Notes under the pieces: model-generated
The model's input: only the letters and a program-made list of their open reading frames with translations
What the model was told of the DNA's origin: nothing
Database searches by the model: none
Source: Ulvibacterium marinum
Lineage (GTDB): Bacteria > Bacteroidota > Bacteroidia > Flavobacteriales > Flavobacteriaceae
Assembly: GCF_003626755.1 (NCBI RefSeq)
Contig: NZ_RBCJ01000001.1
Coordinates: 1,240,001-1,304,000, forward strand
Length of the DNA stretch: 64,000 nt
Direction of reading: 5' to 3'
Shown here: positions 20,301 to 28,143 of the stretch, in pieces
Layout: each line of letters opens with the position of its first letter
Position numbering within the stretch: position 1 is the first letter of the stretch
Made by a program: the position numbers and the translations under genes

Positions 20301-20674
20301 TCCATAGTCACTCCGGTGGACCAAGTCGAGTCTAATGCTATTCCCGCTTCTTCGGTTATATCCTTGAACTTTAGATTTCCTAGATTTAGGTAGAGCCTAT
20401 CCGGAGTTTGGTTTGCGGACAGATAGATGTCCTCCAGACCATCGTTGTTTATATCCCCTATGGCCACTCCACCTCCATTGTAGTAGTAGAGATATTCTAT
20501 AATGTTAAGGTCATTTTTATAGTGTAAATCATTTGAAAAATCGACACCACTACTGTCAGAGGGAACGCTGTGGAAGTAAATCGCCGCTTTTTCGGTAGGA
20601 ACCTGTTTCTTAGTCTCCGAACAACTCACTAAAAATAGGAAAGCTATTATGAAAACACTCAAAGCGTATCTCAT
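17393..20674 (-). CDS. FG-GAP/VCBS repeat lipoprotein with ASPIC/UnbV domain (third paralogue)
   Basis: 1093 residues with a lipoprotein signal (LFLVSC, Cys18). Residues ~45-490 and ~630-900 carry many Ca2+-binding FG-GAP/VCBS units of the type DINNDGLEDIYLSAN and DNDGDLDLYVMSGG, forming two propeller-like halves. Between them (~500-570) lies the ASPIC/UnbV domain (FQSSSSHRVHFGLG ... IQWLDG). It is probably outer-membrane anchored and surface exposed, and may bind glycans or cell-surface partners; no enzyme motif is seen. It is one of three tandem paralogues and lies 3 bp after the second, so they are cotranscribed. Confidence 0.9.
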   Translation of the reverse strand: MRYALSVFIIAFLFLVSCSETKKQVPTEKAAIYFHSVPSDSSGVDFSNDLHYKNDLNIIEYLYYYNGGGVAIGDINNDGLEDIYLSANQTPDRLYLNLGNLKFKDITEEAGIALDSTWSTGVTMEDINNDGFLDIYVSKVGNYKSLKAHNLLYINNGNNSFTESSSQYGLDFSGFSTQASFFDYDNDGDMDMYLMNHSIHTPRSYGNISIRQQKDSLAGDRFFENTLNEGNANFIDVTNESGIYSSALGYGLAITTADINKDGFIDIYIGNDFHEDDYLYINQGNRTFKESRDAYLNHTARFTMGVDIADINNDLLPDIFTLDMMPFDHEVFLKSGGEDSDKVSQIKKNFGFGTQYARNTLQLNRDNQSFSDIALMTETYATDWSWSPLIQDFDNDGLLDIYVTNGIYKRPNDLNYINYLSNVDFAKYDQTKQNEIEKKLIDQMPTIDIPNVLFHNKGTLEFERLTNASGLQPSYSNGAAYSDLDNDGDLDIVVNNINQKAFVLENRSSNQANNNFISFELRGDETYKNPTGSKLYLYANGKTFYRELAATKGFQSSSSHRVHFGLGPTEKIDSVKIQWLDGMEQIEMDLVINQHHAIERNATRTPSENDSSKDEPNSEVPTFPYVHIENNYLDYEREILIPEKLSSEGPCLLKADFNGDGRDDIFVGSSKYQSPSLFIQQRNGTFLKDKKSEFIKDIEYEDVDASAFDLDNDGDLDLYVMSGGNEKVEGDPYLEDRIYINDGKGTFSRLKIDLIRTNGGSVSSGDFNGDGFTDLFIGNRSIPGGYGLSPTSYILENNGKGSFRVVAQSSMGMITDSQWANINNDELLDLVLVGDWMPITILINQGDSKFVDKTKAYGLDKTHGMWNTVWVTDLNGDGKNDILGGNAGLNMKFKASQERPLKLYVDDFDKNTQPDPIIFYDFFGDYVPFASKDRLAQQLPSLKKRFLGYEEFSKISTITDLTGWKEKDILETKTIYELESMAFIQQDSTFQGISLPKEAQMSSIEDFLVDADQGGNQRIVFVGNYLDYTTELGQSSSNSGGILTYGEDGIFNFTDYLPLPPTINAREILKIGKDTFLVVSNDGPSYTFNLTVP

Positions 20675-20677
20675 GTC

Positions 20678-23600
20678 TTAAAATTTAAATAGAACTAAAG
20701 AGTCCCTATTTCTGGCTACAATAAGTTGTTGTTCATCTATCACCATATCACGGATTTCTCCCTTTACGTTAAAACCGCTTCCACTCTCCCGACTTATAAA
20801 TTTCATGGCTCCTAAGTTTTCCAAATAAACGCCATAAGAGGCATCATACCGACCCACTTCAGGCTTTACGTTGTATAAATTTCCGCCCAAAACAATGTCT
20901 TGATCTCCGTCTTTGTCAAAATCATGGGATGTGATTGCATAGGTTGTCGAAAACTGGGCCTCTATGGGGAGTTCCTGAACCTTGAAATTGAAATCCCCTT
21001 CATTTGTTAATACTATGGAAGAAAGAATGTTTGTCTCCAAACGGTATGCCCCCTCCATTTCTTGAGGTGAGAACATGTCCGTAATGGATGCATTTTTGAA
21101 GGATTGGTAGTTGGGAAATTTCTTGTTGAGGACTTTCATCTGTTCTATTAAGTTATGCCGAAGTGCATAGGGGTAATCTTTTCCATCGTCCCTGCGGAAA
21201 GTAAGAATGGGATCTGTAAAGCCGTTGCCATCAAAATCCTTGGAGTATAGCGTAATCGGATTTTCAGCACTTGCCTCGAACCGGCTATTAAGACCGTGGT
21301 TGCCCAATATGAAATCCATATCTCCATCATTGTCCAGATCTACCGGGTGAATGGTGTTCCACCACCCCTTTAAATCCGCAAGCTTGTTATTGGCTTTTCT
21401 ACTAAACCTCCCTTTTTCATTTACCAATAGTTCAATTCCCATAAATTCACCGATTACTATTAGATCTTGATCGCCATCGGCATCCAAATCTTGGAATAGG
21501 GCATCGGTAATCATCCCTAATCCCTCCAGTTCCGGGGCTTGTTGACCGGTGACATCTGTAAAGTTTCCCTGACCATCATTTTGGAGTAAAAACCCCGAAC
21601 AAGGTGCGCCGTATTTAAGGGGAATTATTCGTTCGCCAACAAAGAGGTCCTGATCTCCATCACCGTCCACATCTGCAGCCCGTACTATAGAAGTACTATG
21701 GAATGATCCCTTAACGGGAAGTTGTTGTTTGGACAGGGTAAAATTTCCGGCTCCATCGTTCAAATAAAGACGGTCTGAGAAATCAGCCGAAAACTGGGAA
21801 TACTCAATACCACCACTGCATACATAGAGATCTAAATCCCCATCGTTGTCCGCATCGAAGAATAAACTGCCCATGTCTTCGGACCCACTGTTCTTATCAA
21901 AATCGTTGGTTATTTTTTGGACTGGTTTATCCTGGGTTCCTAAAAACAACGTAGCAGGGTTGCCCTTGGATCCGCCAATGAACAAATCTTTTCTGCCATC
22001 TTTGTTTATGTCGGCCATGGAAACCTTTGGCCCTTCCGTGCTCCACATATGGTTGAGCAAACGATCCCTGTCAAAATCCACGAAACGATTTTCAAGATGC
22101 TTGTAGTTGTTGTCCCAATCCATTTTTTCAAATATCTTCTTAACAGCTTCCGTGTTTTTTGTTTCTATTGTTTCGGCCTCCTTTTCATAAAGGGTCAAAG
22201 TTTGATTAACATTAACGTCATCCAGCTTGGTAATCTTGCCGGAAGGCCAGGTTATGGTAACGGCAACGGGGTCATTGGTCTTTAATCCAATATTGGGACG
22301 AATATCCATGCTCGATTGAAAACCACGTACCGGCTGGTTTTCTATGGTAATGGAATAAGGTTCGATTTCTATTTTGGAACCGATGGCATTTGTATTTTTA
22401 TTTTCCCCTTTTAAGTCAAATTTGAGATAATGTGCTTGTTCGGAATCCATTGTGGTATTTTGATAGACAAAGGACTCCATATTGAGATTGTTCACTACCA
22501 GATCCAGATCCCCATCATTATCCAGATCCCCATAGGCGGCTCCATTTGAAAAGCTCTCTTGTAATAGACCGGATTGCTCGTAAATCTCGAAATTAAGTTT
22601 GCCTAAATTCTTATAGGCATGGTTTTTCACTTTGTTGGAGGGAATGATCTCTATCAACTTTGCATAATTGATAGTATCATTACTAATCATAGATTTCAAA
22701 ATTTCCTCATTGGAAAGGTATAGGAGGTAGTCCTGATCAGTAAGGTCTCTATAAACCCCATTCGCTATGAACAGATCCTTAAAACCGTCATGATCCATAT
22801 CAAATATAAGGGCGCCCCAACTCCAGTCGGAGGCCTCCACACCACTTAACCGCCCAATTTCGCTAAAAGAATTGTTGGTATTGTTCAATTGAAAGGTGTT
22901 TCTTGTGAACTGGTGGTAATACCCGCTTTTGAGGTTCAACTGGTATTTGTTCCAATCCTCAAAAGTAGTCACCGTTTTAAGACGTTCATAGTCTGAAGGA
23001 AGCATCTCGGTGACAAAAATATCGTTGTGACCGTCATTATTGATGTCTGCCATATCCGCACCCATGGAAGCTACACTTGTAGCCGTAATCTGATTTTCGA
23101 GCTGCTCGGAAAAGGTGCCATCTTGATTATTGATGTAGAGATAATCCCGCTCAAAAAAATCATTGGATACGTAAATGTCCTCCCATCCGTCATTATTTAC
23201 GTCACCGACGGTTACCCCTAAACCAAAACCTATAACACTACCGTAGATACCGGCCTTTTCACTTACATCTACAAACGTACCGTCTATGTTCTCCATTAAT
23301 TTATCGCCTCCTAGAACATCCCTTTTATTTCGCTGGTTCAGCTTTAGATCAAAACCTCCAATGGCCTTATAGGAGTTATTCAGGATATAGGCATCTAGAT
23401 CCCCATCCTTGTCGTAATCAAAAAATGAGGCATGCGTGGAAAACCCTTTGTCGTCCAAATTGTACTCCGCTGCCATTTCCTTGAACGTAGTATCTCCCTG
23501 ATTTACGAAAAGTTCGTTTTGTTTGTTTTCCCCATTTAAATCACCGGAATTACATACGTAGATATCCAGATAACCATCTGCATTTATGTCTACCATGGCA

Positions 23601-24004
23601 ACTCCCGTGGACCAAGGTTTTGTTCCTCCTACCATAGATTGATCCGTAATGTCCTCGAACTTAAAATTCCCTTTGTTTAGAAAGAGTCGGTTCTTTTCTT
23701 GATTGGCGATAAAATAAATATCCGGAAGGCCATCATTGTTAATATCCCCAATGGCGACACCACCGCCGTTGTAATAATTACGGTATTTGTAAACGTTGAA
23801 CTCATTGTCATAGGCCAGTTTGTTGGTAAAATCGATACCTGTAACAGATTCATCAAGTAATTGAAAGACTTTTTTTGGCTCGGCTTGATTCTCAATTGGA
23901 GTCTCCGAAGTGCAAGAAGTTATAATGCAAAAGAACATCAGAGCTATGCCCAATTGTCCAAATTTTTCTATTGAAACGTTTTTTTTATTCCTTATCCAAA
24001 ACAT
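20678..24004 (-). CDS. FG-GAP/VCBS repeat lipoprotein with ASPIC/UnbV domain (second paralogue)
   Basis: 1108 residues with a basic N-terminal extension before the lipoprotein signal (FFCIITSC). The architecture equals that of its two neighbours: N-terminal FG-GAP units (GDINNDGLPDIYFIAN, DINADGYLDIYVCNSG), the ASPIC/UnbV domain near residues 500-570 (GFQSSMDIRPNIGL), and a second set of units (DADNDGDLDLYVCSGG). The start lies 20 bp inside the end of the small lipoprotein gene upstream; the only later Met would remove the signal peptide, so this start is kept. Function is inferred only as a surface binding or scaffold protein. Confidence 0.88.
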   Translation of the reverse strand: MFWIRNKKNVSIEKFGQLGIALMFFCIITSCTSETPIENQAEPKKVFQLLDESVTGIDFTNKLAYDNEFNVYKYRNYYNGGGVAIGDINNDGLPDIYFIANQEKNRLFLNKGNFKFEDITDQSMVGGTKPWSTGVAMVDINADGYLDIYVCNSGDLNGENKQNELFVNQGDTTFKEMAAEYNLDDKGFSTHASFFDYDKDGDLDAYILNNSYKAIGGFDLKLNQRNKRDVLGGDKLMENIDGTFVDVSEKAGIYGSVIGFGLGVTVGDVNNDGWEDIYVSNDFFERDYLYINNQDGTFSEQLENQITATSVASMGADMADINNDGHNDIFVTEMLPSDYERLKTVTTFEDWNKYQLNLKSGYYHQFTRNTFQLNNTNNSFSEIGRLSGVEASDWSWGALIFDMDHDGFKDLFIANGVYRDLTDQDYLLYLSNEEILKSMISNDTINYAKLIEIIPSNKVKNHAYKNLGKLNFEIYEQSGLLQESFSNGAAYGDLDNDGDLDLVVNNLNMESFVYQNTTMDSEQAHYLKFDLKGENKNTNAIGSKIEIEPYSITIENQPVRGFQSSMDIRPNIGLKTNDPVAVTITWPSGKITKLDDVNVNQTLTLYEKEAETIETKNTEAVKKIFEKMDWDNNYKHLENRFVDFDRDRLLNHMWSTEGPKVSMADINKDGRKDLFIGGSKGNPATLFLGTQDKPVQKITNDFDKNSGSEDMGSLFFDADNDGDLDLYVCSGGIEYSQFSADFSDRLYLNDGAGNFTLSKQQLPVKGSFHSTSIVRAADVDGDGDQDLFVGERIIPLKYGAPCSGFLLQNDGQGNFTDVTGQQAPELEGLGMITDALFQDLDADGDQDLIVIGEFMGIELLVNEKGRFSRKANNKLADLKGWWNTIHPVDLDNDGDMDFILGNHGLNSRFEASAENPITLYSKDFDGNGFTDPILTFRRDDGKDYPYALRHNLIEQMKVLNKKFPNYQSFKNASITDMFSPQEMEGAYRLETNILSSIVLTNEGDFNFKVQELPIEAQFSTTYAITSHDFDKDGDQDIVLGGNLYNVKPEVGRYDASYGVYLENLGAMKFISRESGSGFNVKGEIRDMVIDEQQLIVARNRDSLVLFKF

Positions 24005-24566
24005 ATCTAAGGTCGTCTATTTTAGCCTTTACCATTCGGTTATCATCCAAAGGTTTAATGGTAATTCTCCGGTTGCCATCCACCTTCACAAATAATTCGG
24101 TTGAATCCTTTTCTAATGGGACTCTGATAAAATCATTTCCAGGATACCATTTTTCCAGGGAATCCTTCACAGCTAAAAGCAGTTGATCGGCTTGTAAAGC
24201 TTTGTTCCATATTGCCCAAGCGTCATAATAGAATTGAAGTTTCATCCCGGTCATGATGGTCTTTCCTTCATCAAAATCGCCATAGAAGAGCATGGTCATA
24301 TCCTTTTCTGGATCTGACGTTGTCTTTTTAGGCAAAGGATATTTAACAAATGGGAAAATTTCGCTGTGGGTCACCATTTTCTCTCGATTCAAATTCCAAC
24401 AGATTTCAAAAAAGTCCTTCCGGGTTTGCCCCAATCGAAGCCCAAGAAAAAGGGAATCGTGGATTACGCCACTGGCAAGCTCCTTTTTTACCATACTTGT
24501 ATACTTACTTTCAGAGCAACCCATAAGTACCATGAAAATGAAAGTGCTACATACTTTAGCGATCAT
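23985..24566 (-). CDS. Small lipoprotein of unknown function between FG-GAP genes
   Basis: About 193 residues. I chose the ATG at 24566 because it gives a compact lipoprotein signal (MIAKVCSTFIFMVLMGC) and an 11-bp overlap with the preceding gene; an ATG at 24596 or 24578 would add 10 or 4 residues. The body is soluble alpha/beta with LGLRLGQTRKDFFEICWNL and a C-terminal KVDGNRRITIKPL segment. Both ends overlap FG-GAP genes, so it is translated together with them and may be their partner. No family recognised. Confidence 0.72.
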   Translation of the reverse strand: MIAKVCSTFIFMVLMGCSESKYTSMVKKELASGVIHDSLFLGLRLGQTRKDFFEICWNLNREKMVTHSEIFPFVKYPLPKKTTSDPEKDMTMLFYGDFDEGKTIMTGMKLQFYYDAWAIWNKALQADQLLLAVKDSLEKWYPGNDFIRVPLEKDSTELFVKVDGNRRITIKPLDDNRMVKAKIDDLRYVLDKE

Positions 24567-27500
24567 TTTTGAACTCATAAAATCTGATTTTTCCATTATT
24601 TATCGAAGCGATCAACACTTTTTTATTGCCCGTATCTATCCATTCTAGATTTCTAATCTGTCCTTTGATTCTCAACGGAAACACTTCGGGAGGGTTGTCA
24701 GTGTTGGTATAAGGCCCAAAGATAGCCCATCCTGTTGAAGCATCATACCTTCCAAACTGAGGTTTGACCAAATATTGATTGCCTCCAAAGAAAAGATCGA
24801 TATGGCCGTCTTCATTTATATCGGCAGACGTGATTGTGTATACCGGGGCATATTGAATTTCACTTGGGAGTCTTGTGGGGAAATACTTTCCATTTTCATG
24901 AATGAAAACAGTACTTTCAATCATTTTAAGATCAAAAGAAATAGCATTTTTTAATTGTTCTTCCGTGAATATGGAAGAGATATCTGCTTTGGCGTAATCC
25001 TTATAATACAGTAGTTTTTTCTTAAGATTCGGTATTTGTGAGATTAACTCATCTTTATCCGCAATGGGATAATACTTACCTTTTGAAGACTGACATATAA
25101 TCTGTTCTTGAAATCCATTGCCATCAAAGTCGTGGACAAACATTTTCATATTTGGTCTTAAAAAACTATTTTGTCCAATATTTCCGGCAATGATATCCAT
25201 ATCCCCGTCACGGTCAATATCGGCCACTTCCAAGGATGTCCAGAGCCCAGAAGACTCTCCCATTCCGTATGCTTCGGTCCTATCTACTAATTTGCCCTTT
25301 TCATTCAAGAAAATCTTTACGGGCATCCATTCGCCAAGTACTACAAGGTCCTCCCAAGCGTCATTGTTCAGGTCGCTCCATTGGGCATTGGTGATCATGC
25401 CTAAATTGATGAAACCCTCTTCCTCTAAAGTTGTGAATTCCCCTTTCCCATTGTTCTCGAGAAGATAACCGGTACCTGGCAATCCATAGAGATTGGTTTT
25501 ATAGCGTTCTCCAACAAAAAGATCCATATCCCCATCCTGGTCATAGTCCGAAGCCGCCACCGTAGACGAGCTTAAGGTCTTTGGAAATTGAAGGCTAGTT
25601 TTGGATTTGACAAAGGCACCCTCATTATTTTTATAGTAGGCATCATTGAGTGCAACGGAATAGGGCGAAAAAGCCTTACCTCCGTGACAGACATAAAGAT
25701 CTAAATCTCCATCATTATCACCATCAAAAAATAAAGCATCCGTATCCTCGGAATTGGAGTCCTCTCTAAAAGGGGTATCCATTTGGTAATATCCGGTTCG
25801 GGAGGAAATGAATAACCTTCCCGTTTGATTTTTGGCACCTCCTACAAAAAAATCAGGTTTTCCGTCTTTGTTGATATCAGCCTTGGCAAAGGCCGGGCCC
25901 TCGTTACTGCTCATCTGGGTGAGTAACCGTTCATTGTTGAAATCTACGTAATTGTTTTCCTTATGTGTAAAATCGAAAAACGGCGAAATTCCTTCTAGTA
26001 TTGTTGGAGATATAGCATCAAAAGAATGTGTTGGCGGATACTTTCCAAGACGTACCGGCTGCTTAAAAGAGTATATCTTATTGGTGGCAAGGTTCGTATA
26101 TGTTGAAATTTTTCCATTGGGCCATTGGATCCAAAGGGAATCTACTTTTTCCCTGTTTCCAACTCCAAAATGGACGCCATACGGAACGCTGCTTTGAAAG
26201 CCTCTTGACACGTAATTTTCACCATGGGCGTATTGATCGTTCCCATATTTGATGGTGGCTTTTGTACCAATTACTGGAATGCGACCGGTGGAATCCATTA
26301 GTTTTAAGGTAATGCTTCGGAGCGTGAGCGTATCCGTCGTATTTTCATATACAAAGGAAGGCATGTTCACATTGTTTACCACTAAGTCCAAGTCGCCATC
26401 GTTGTCCAAATCGCCATAAGCACTTCCATTGCTAAAACTAGGAGTGCCCAGGCCCCATTCATGGCTGGTTTTTTGGAATTTTAGATTTCCCTGATTGGCA
26501 TAGGCGGCATTTGGCACAGCTTGGGAAGGCATGGCATCGATTAAGGAGGTTATCACATTTTTTTCATTTTTTTGAATTCTATTTTTTACGGTCTCCTCAT
26601 TAGCCCGATAGGCCAAATAGTCGCGATCTAGCAAATCCTTATAAATACCGTTACTGATAAAAACATCCCTTAGGCCATTGTTGTCCATGTCAAATAAAAG
26701 GGCTCCCCAACTCCATTCGGAACCGGATATGCCCGCTAATCTACCAGTTTCCAAAAACTGTTTGCCTCCTAGGTTTTTTTGAAGGGTATTGCGAGGGAAT
26801 TGATGAAAATAGCCTTGTTCCCGAGCCATGGTATATTTGTCCCAGGATTCAAAAAGAGTTTTGGTTTTTTGCCGCTCAAGGTTTTCGGGCAACATTTCGG
26901 TAACAATGAGTTCGGACAAAAGGTCGTTGTCCAAATCGGCCATGTCGGCACCCATGGAACCCATAGAGATGGATTGAAAATAGTTTTCCAATTCTTCTGT
27001 GAACCCTCCTAATGTATCATTGATGTAGAGATAGTCTCTTTCAAAAAAGTCATTGGATATAAAAATATCCGTCCAGTTGTCCTGGTTGAAATCACCTAAG
27101 GTAATTCCTAAGCCAAACCCTATCTTACTACTATAAATTCCAACTTCCTCAGTAATTTCGGTAAAAACCCCATTGTCGTTTCTAAGAAATTTGTTTCCGC
27201 TACCACTTTCATCTGGAATGGTCCGTTGGTCTTTAATCAAGTCAAATGCACCCACGGAACGAAGCGAATTGTTCAGGATATAGGCATCCAAATCCCCATC
27301 CTTATCGTAATCAAAAAAAGCGGCATGTACCGAGAGCCCCTCAATATCCAATCCATATTTTTTGGAGGATTCGATAAAGGTTATTTGCCCTGATCCCGCC
27401 TGACCGTCGGGCAGGTCTGTAGAAGGGCCATTATTTATGAAAAGTTCGTTGTGTCTATTACCGCCTTCGGGCTTTCCAGACTTGCAGACATACAGATCCA

Positions 27501-27882
27501 GAAGACCATCACCATTGACATCCGCAAAAGTAGCCCCGGTGGACCAAACGCCAGGACAGGCTACACCTGCGTTTTCAGTAATGTCCTCAAATTGCCAGTT
27601 GCCCTTATTTAAATAGAGTTTATTATCCACCATATTCCCGGTAAAATAGATATCCTCCAACCCGTCATTATTGATATCCCCGATGGCTACTCCTCCACCA
27701 TTGTAAAAATTGCGATACAAGTACGGGTTAAATTCCTCATCGTAGGTCAATGTATTTTCAAAGGAAACTCCGATAGTAGTATCCTTTAATACAAACAAGG
27801 AAGTCTGTTTTTTCGACCCTTTGTCTATATTACCGCATGAGATAAATACCAAAATGAGTATGAATATTAATAGTTGCTTCAT
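24556..27882 (-). CDS. FG-GAP/VCBS repeat lipoprotein with ASPIC/UnbV domain (first paralogue, carries a palindromic insertion)
   Basis: 1108 residues; lipoprotein signal LVFISC (Cys16). Same order of parts as the two downstream paralogues: FG-GAP units (GDINNDGLEDIYFTGN), ASPIC/UnbV near ~520-590 (RGFQSSVPYGVHFGVG), then further units (DGDNDGDLDLYVCHGG). Around residues 152-166 it has an extra loop TDLPDGQAGSG that both paralogues lack; it is encoded by a palindromic repeat (27399-27415). First gene of the cluster, with its own -7 box and a terminator between it and susD, so it is not simply the tail of the susCD operon. Confidence 0.9.
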   Translation of the reverse strand: MKQLLIFILILVFISCGNIDKGSKKQTSLFVLKDTTIGVSFENTLTYDEEFNPYLYRNFYNGGGVAIGDINNDGLEDIYFTGNMVDNKLYLNKGNWQFEDITENAGVACPGVWSTGATFADVNGDGLLDLYVCKSGKPEGGNRHNELFINNGPSTDLPDGQAGSGQITFIESSKKYGLDIEGLSVHAAFFDYDKDGDLDAYILNNSLRSVGAFDLIKDQRTIPDESGSGNKFLRNDNGVFTEITEEVGIYSSKIGFGLGITLGDFNQDNWTDIFISNDFFERDYLYINDTLGGFTEELENYFQSISMGSMGADMADLDNDLLSELIVTEMLPENLERQKTKTLFESWDKYTMAREQGYFHQFPRNTLQKNLGGKQFLETGRLAGISGSEWSWGALLFDMDNNGLRDVFISNGIYKDLLDRDYLAYRANEETVKNRIQKNEKNVITSLIDAMPSQAVPNAAYANQGNLKFQKTSHEWGLGTPSFSNGSAYGDLDNDGDLDLVVNNVNMPSFVYENTTDTLTLRSITLKLMDSTGRIPVIGTKATIKYGNDQYAHGENYVSRGFQSSVPYGVHFGVGNREKVDSLWIQWPNGKISTYTNLATNKIYSFKQPVRLGKYPPTHSFDAISPTILEGISPFFDFTHKENNYVDFNNERLLTQMSSNEGPAFAKADINKDGKPDFFVGGAKNQTGRLFISSRTGYYQMDTPFREDSNSEDTDALFFDGDNDGDLDLYVCHGGKAFSPYSVALNDAYYKNNEGAFVKSKTSLQFPKTLSSSTVAASDYDQDGDMDLFVGERYKTNLYGLPGTGYLLENNGKGEFTTLEEEGFINLGMITNAQWSDLNNDAWEDLVVLGEWMPVKIFLNEKGKLVDRTEAYGMGESSGLWTSLEVADIDRDGDMDIIAGNIGQNSFLRPNMKMFVHDFDGNGFQEQIICQSSKGKYYPIADKDELISQIPNLKKKLLYYKDYAKADISSIFTEEQLKNAISFDLKMIESTVFIHENGKYFPTRLPSEIQYAPVYTITSADINEDGHIDLFFGGNQYLVKPQFGRYDASTGWAIFGPYTNTDNPPEVFPLRIKGQIRNLEWIDTGNKKVLIASINNGKIRFYEFKNDR
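27399..27415. repeat. Palindromic repeat inserted in frame in the first FG-GAP gene
   Basis: CCTGACCGTCGGGCAGG is a near-perfect palindrome (CCTG-x-CCG against CGG-x-CAGG). Read on the coding strand it encodes the DLPDGQAG loop that is absent from both paralogues at the same place. Its GC content is far above its surroundings, which fits a REP-like mobile element that landed in a tolerant loop. Confidence 0.6.
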
Positions 27883-27938
27883 CTAACACAATGCGTATAG
27901 GGTATTAAGACTCAAAAAAGAAAAAGGAATTGTTTTGG

Positions 27939-27946
27939 CAAAGATA
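27939..27946 (-). promoter_or_regulatory. -7 box of the FG-GAP operon
   Basis: Minus-strand TATCTTTG fits TAnnTTTG and lies 57 bp before the first FG-GAP start. No good TTTG is found at the usual -33 spacing, so this is only a partial promoter match. Confidence 0.4.
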
Positions 27947-28088
27947 ATTATCAGGAGGTATTTATACATAGAATTCAACAACGGGTCGGGGTTAACTTGC
28001 TCGCTGGGTTATATACATTTGGCATGTAGGCGGATCAACTTGGATTTATTCGGTTAATAGGGACCTACAAAAATGGGATTCTATGAAA

Positions 28089-28115
28089 AAGGGTTGTCCG
28101 TAAAGAACAACCCTT
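28089..28115 (-). terminator. Intrinsic terminator of susCD
   Basis: A 9-bp stem (AAGGGTTGT, 28089-28097, with its complement at 28107-28115) and 9-nt loop, 29 bp past the susD stop, followed on the minus strand by TTTTTC. This is a good Rho-independent terminator and separates susCD from the FG-GAP operon. Confidence 0.8.
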
Positions 28116-28143
28116 AAACTTATAATAAATCCTAACTGATATA

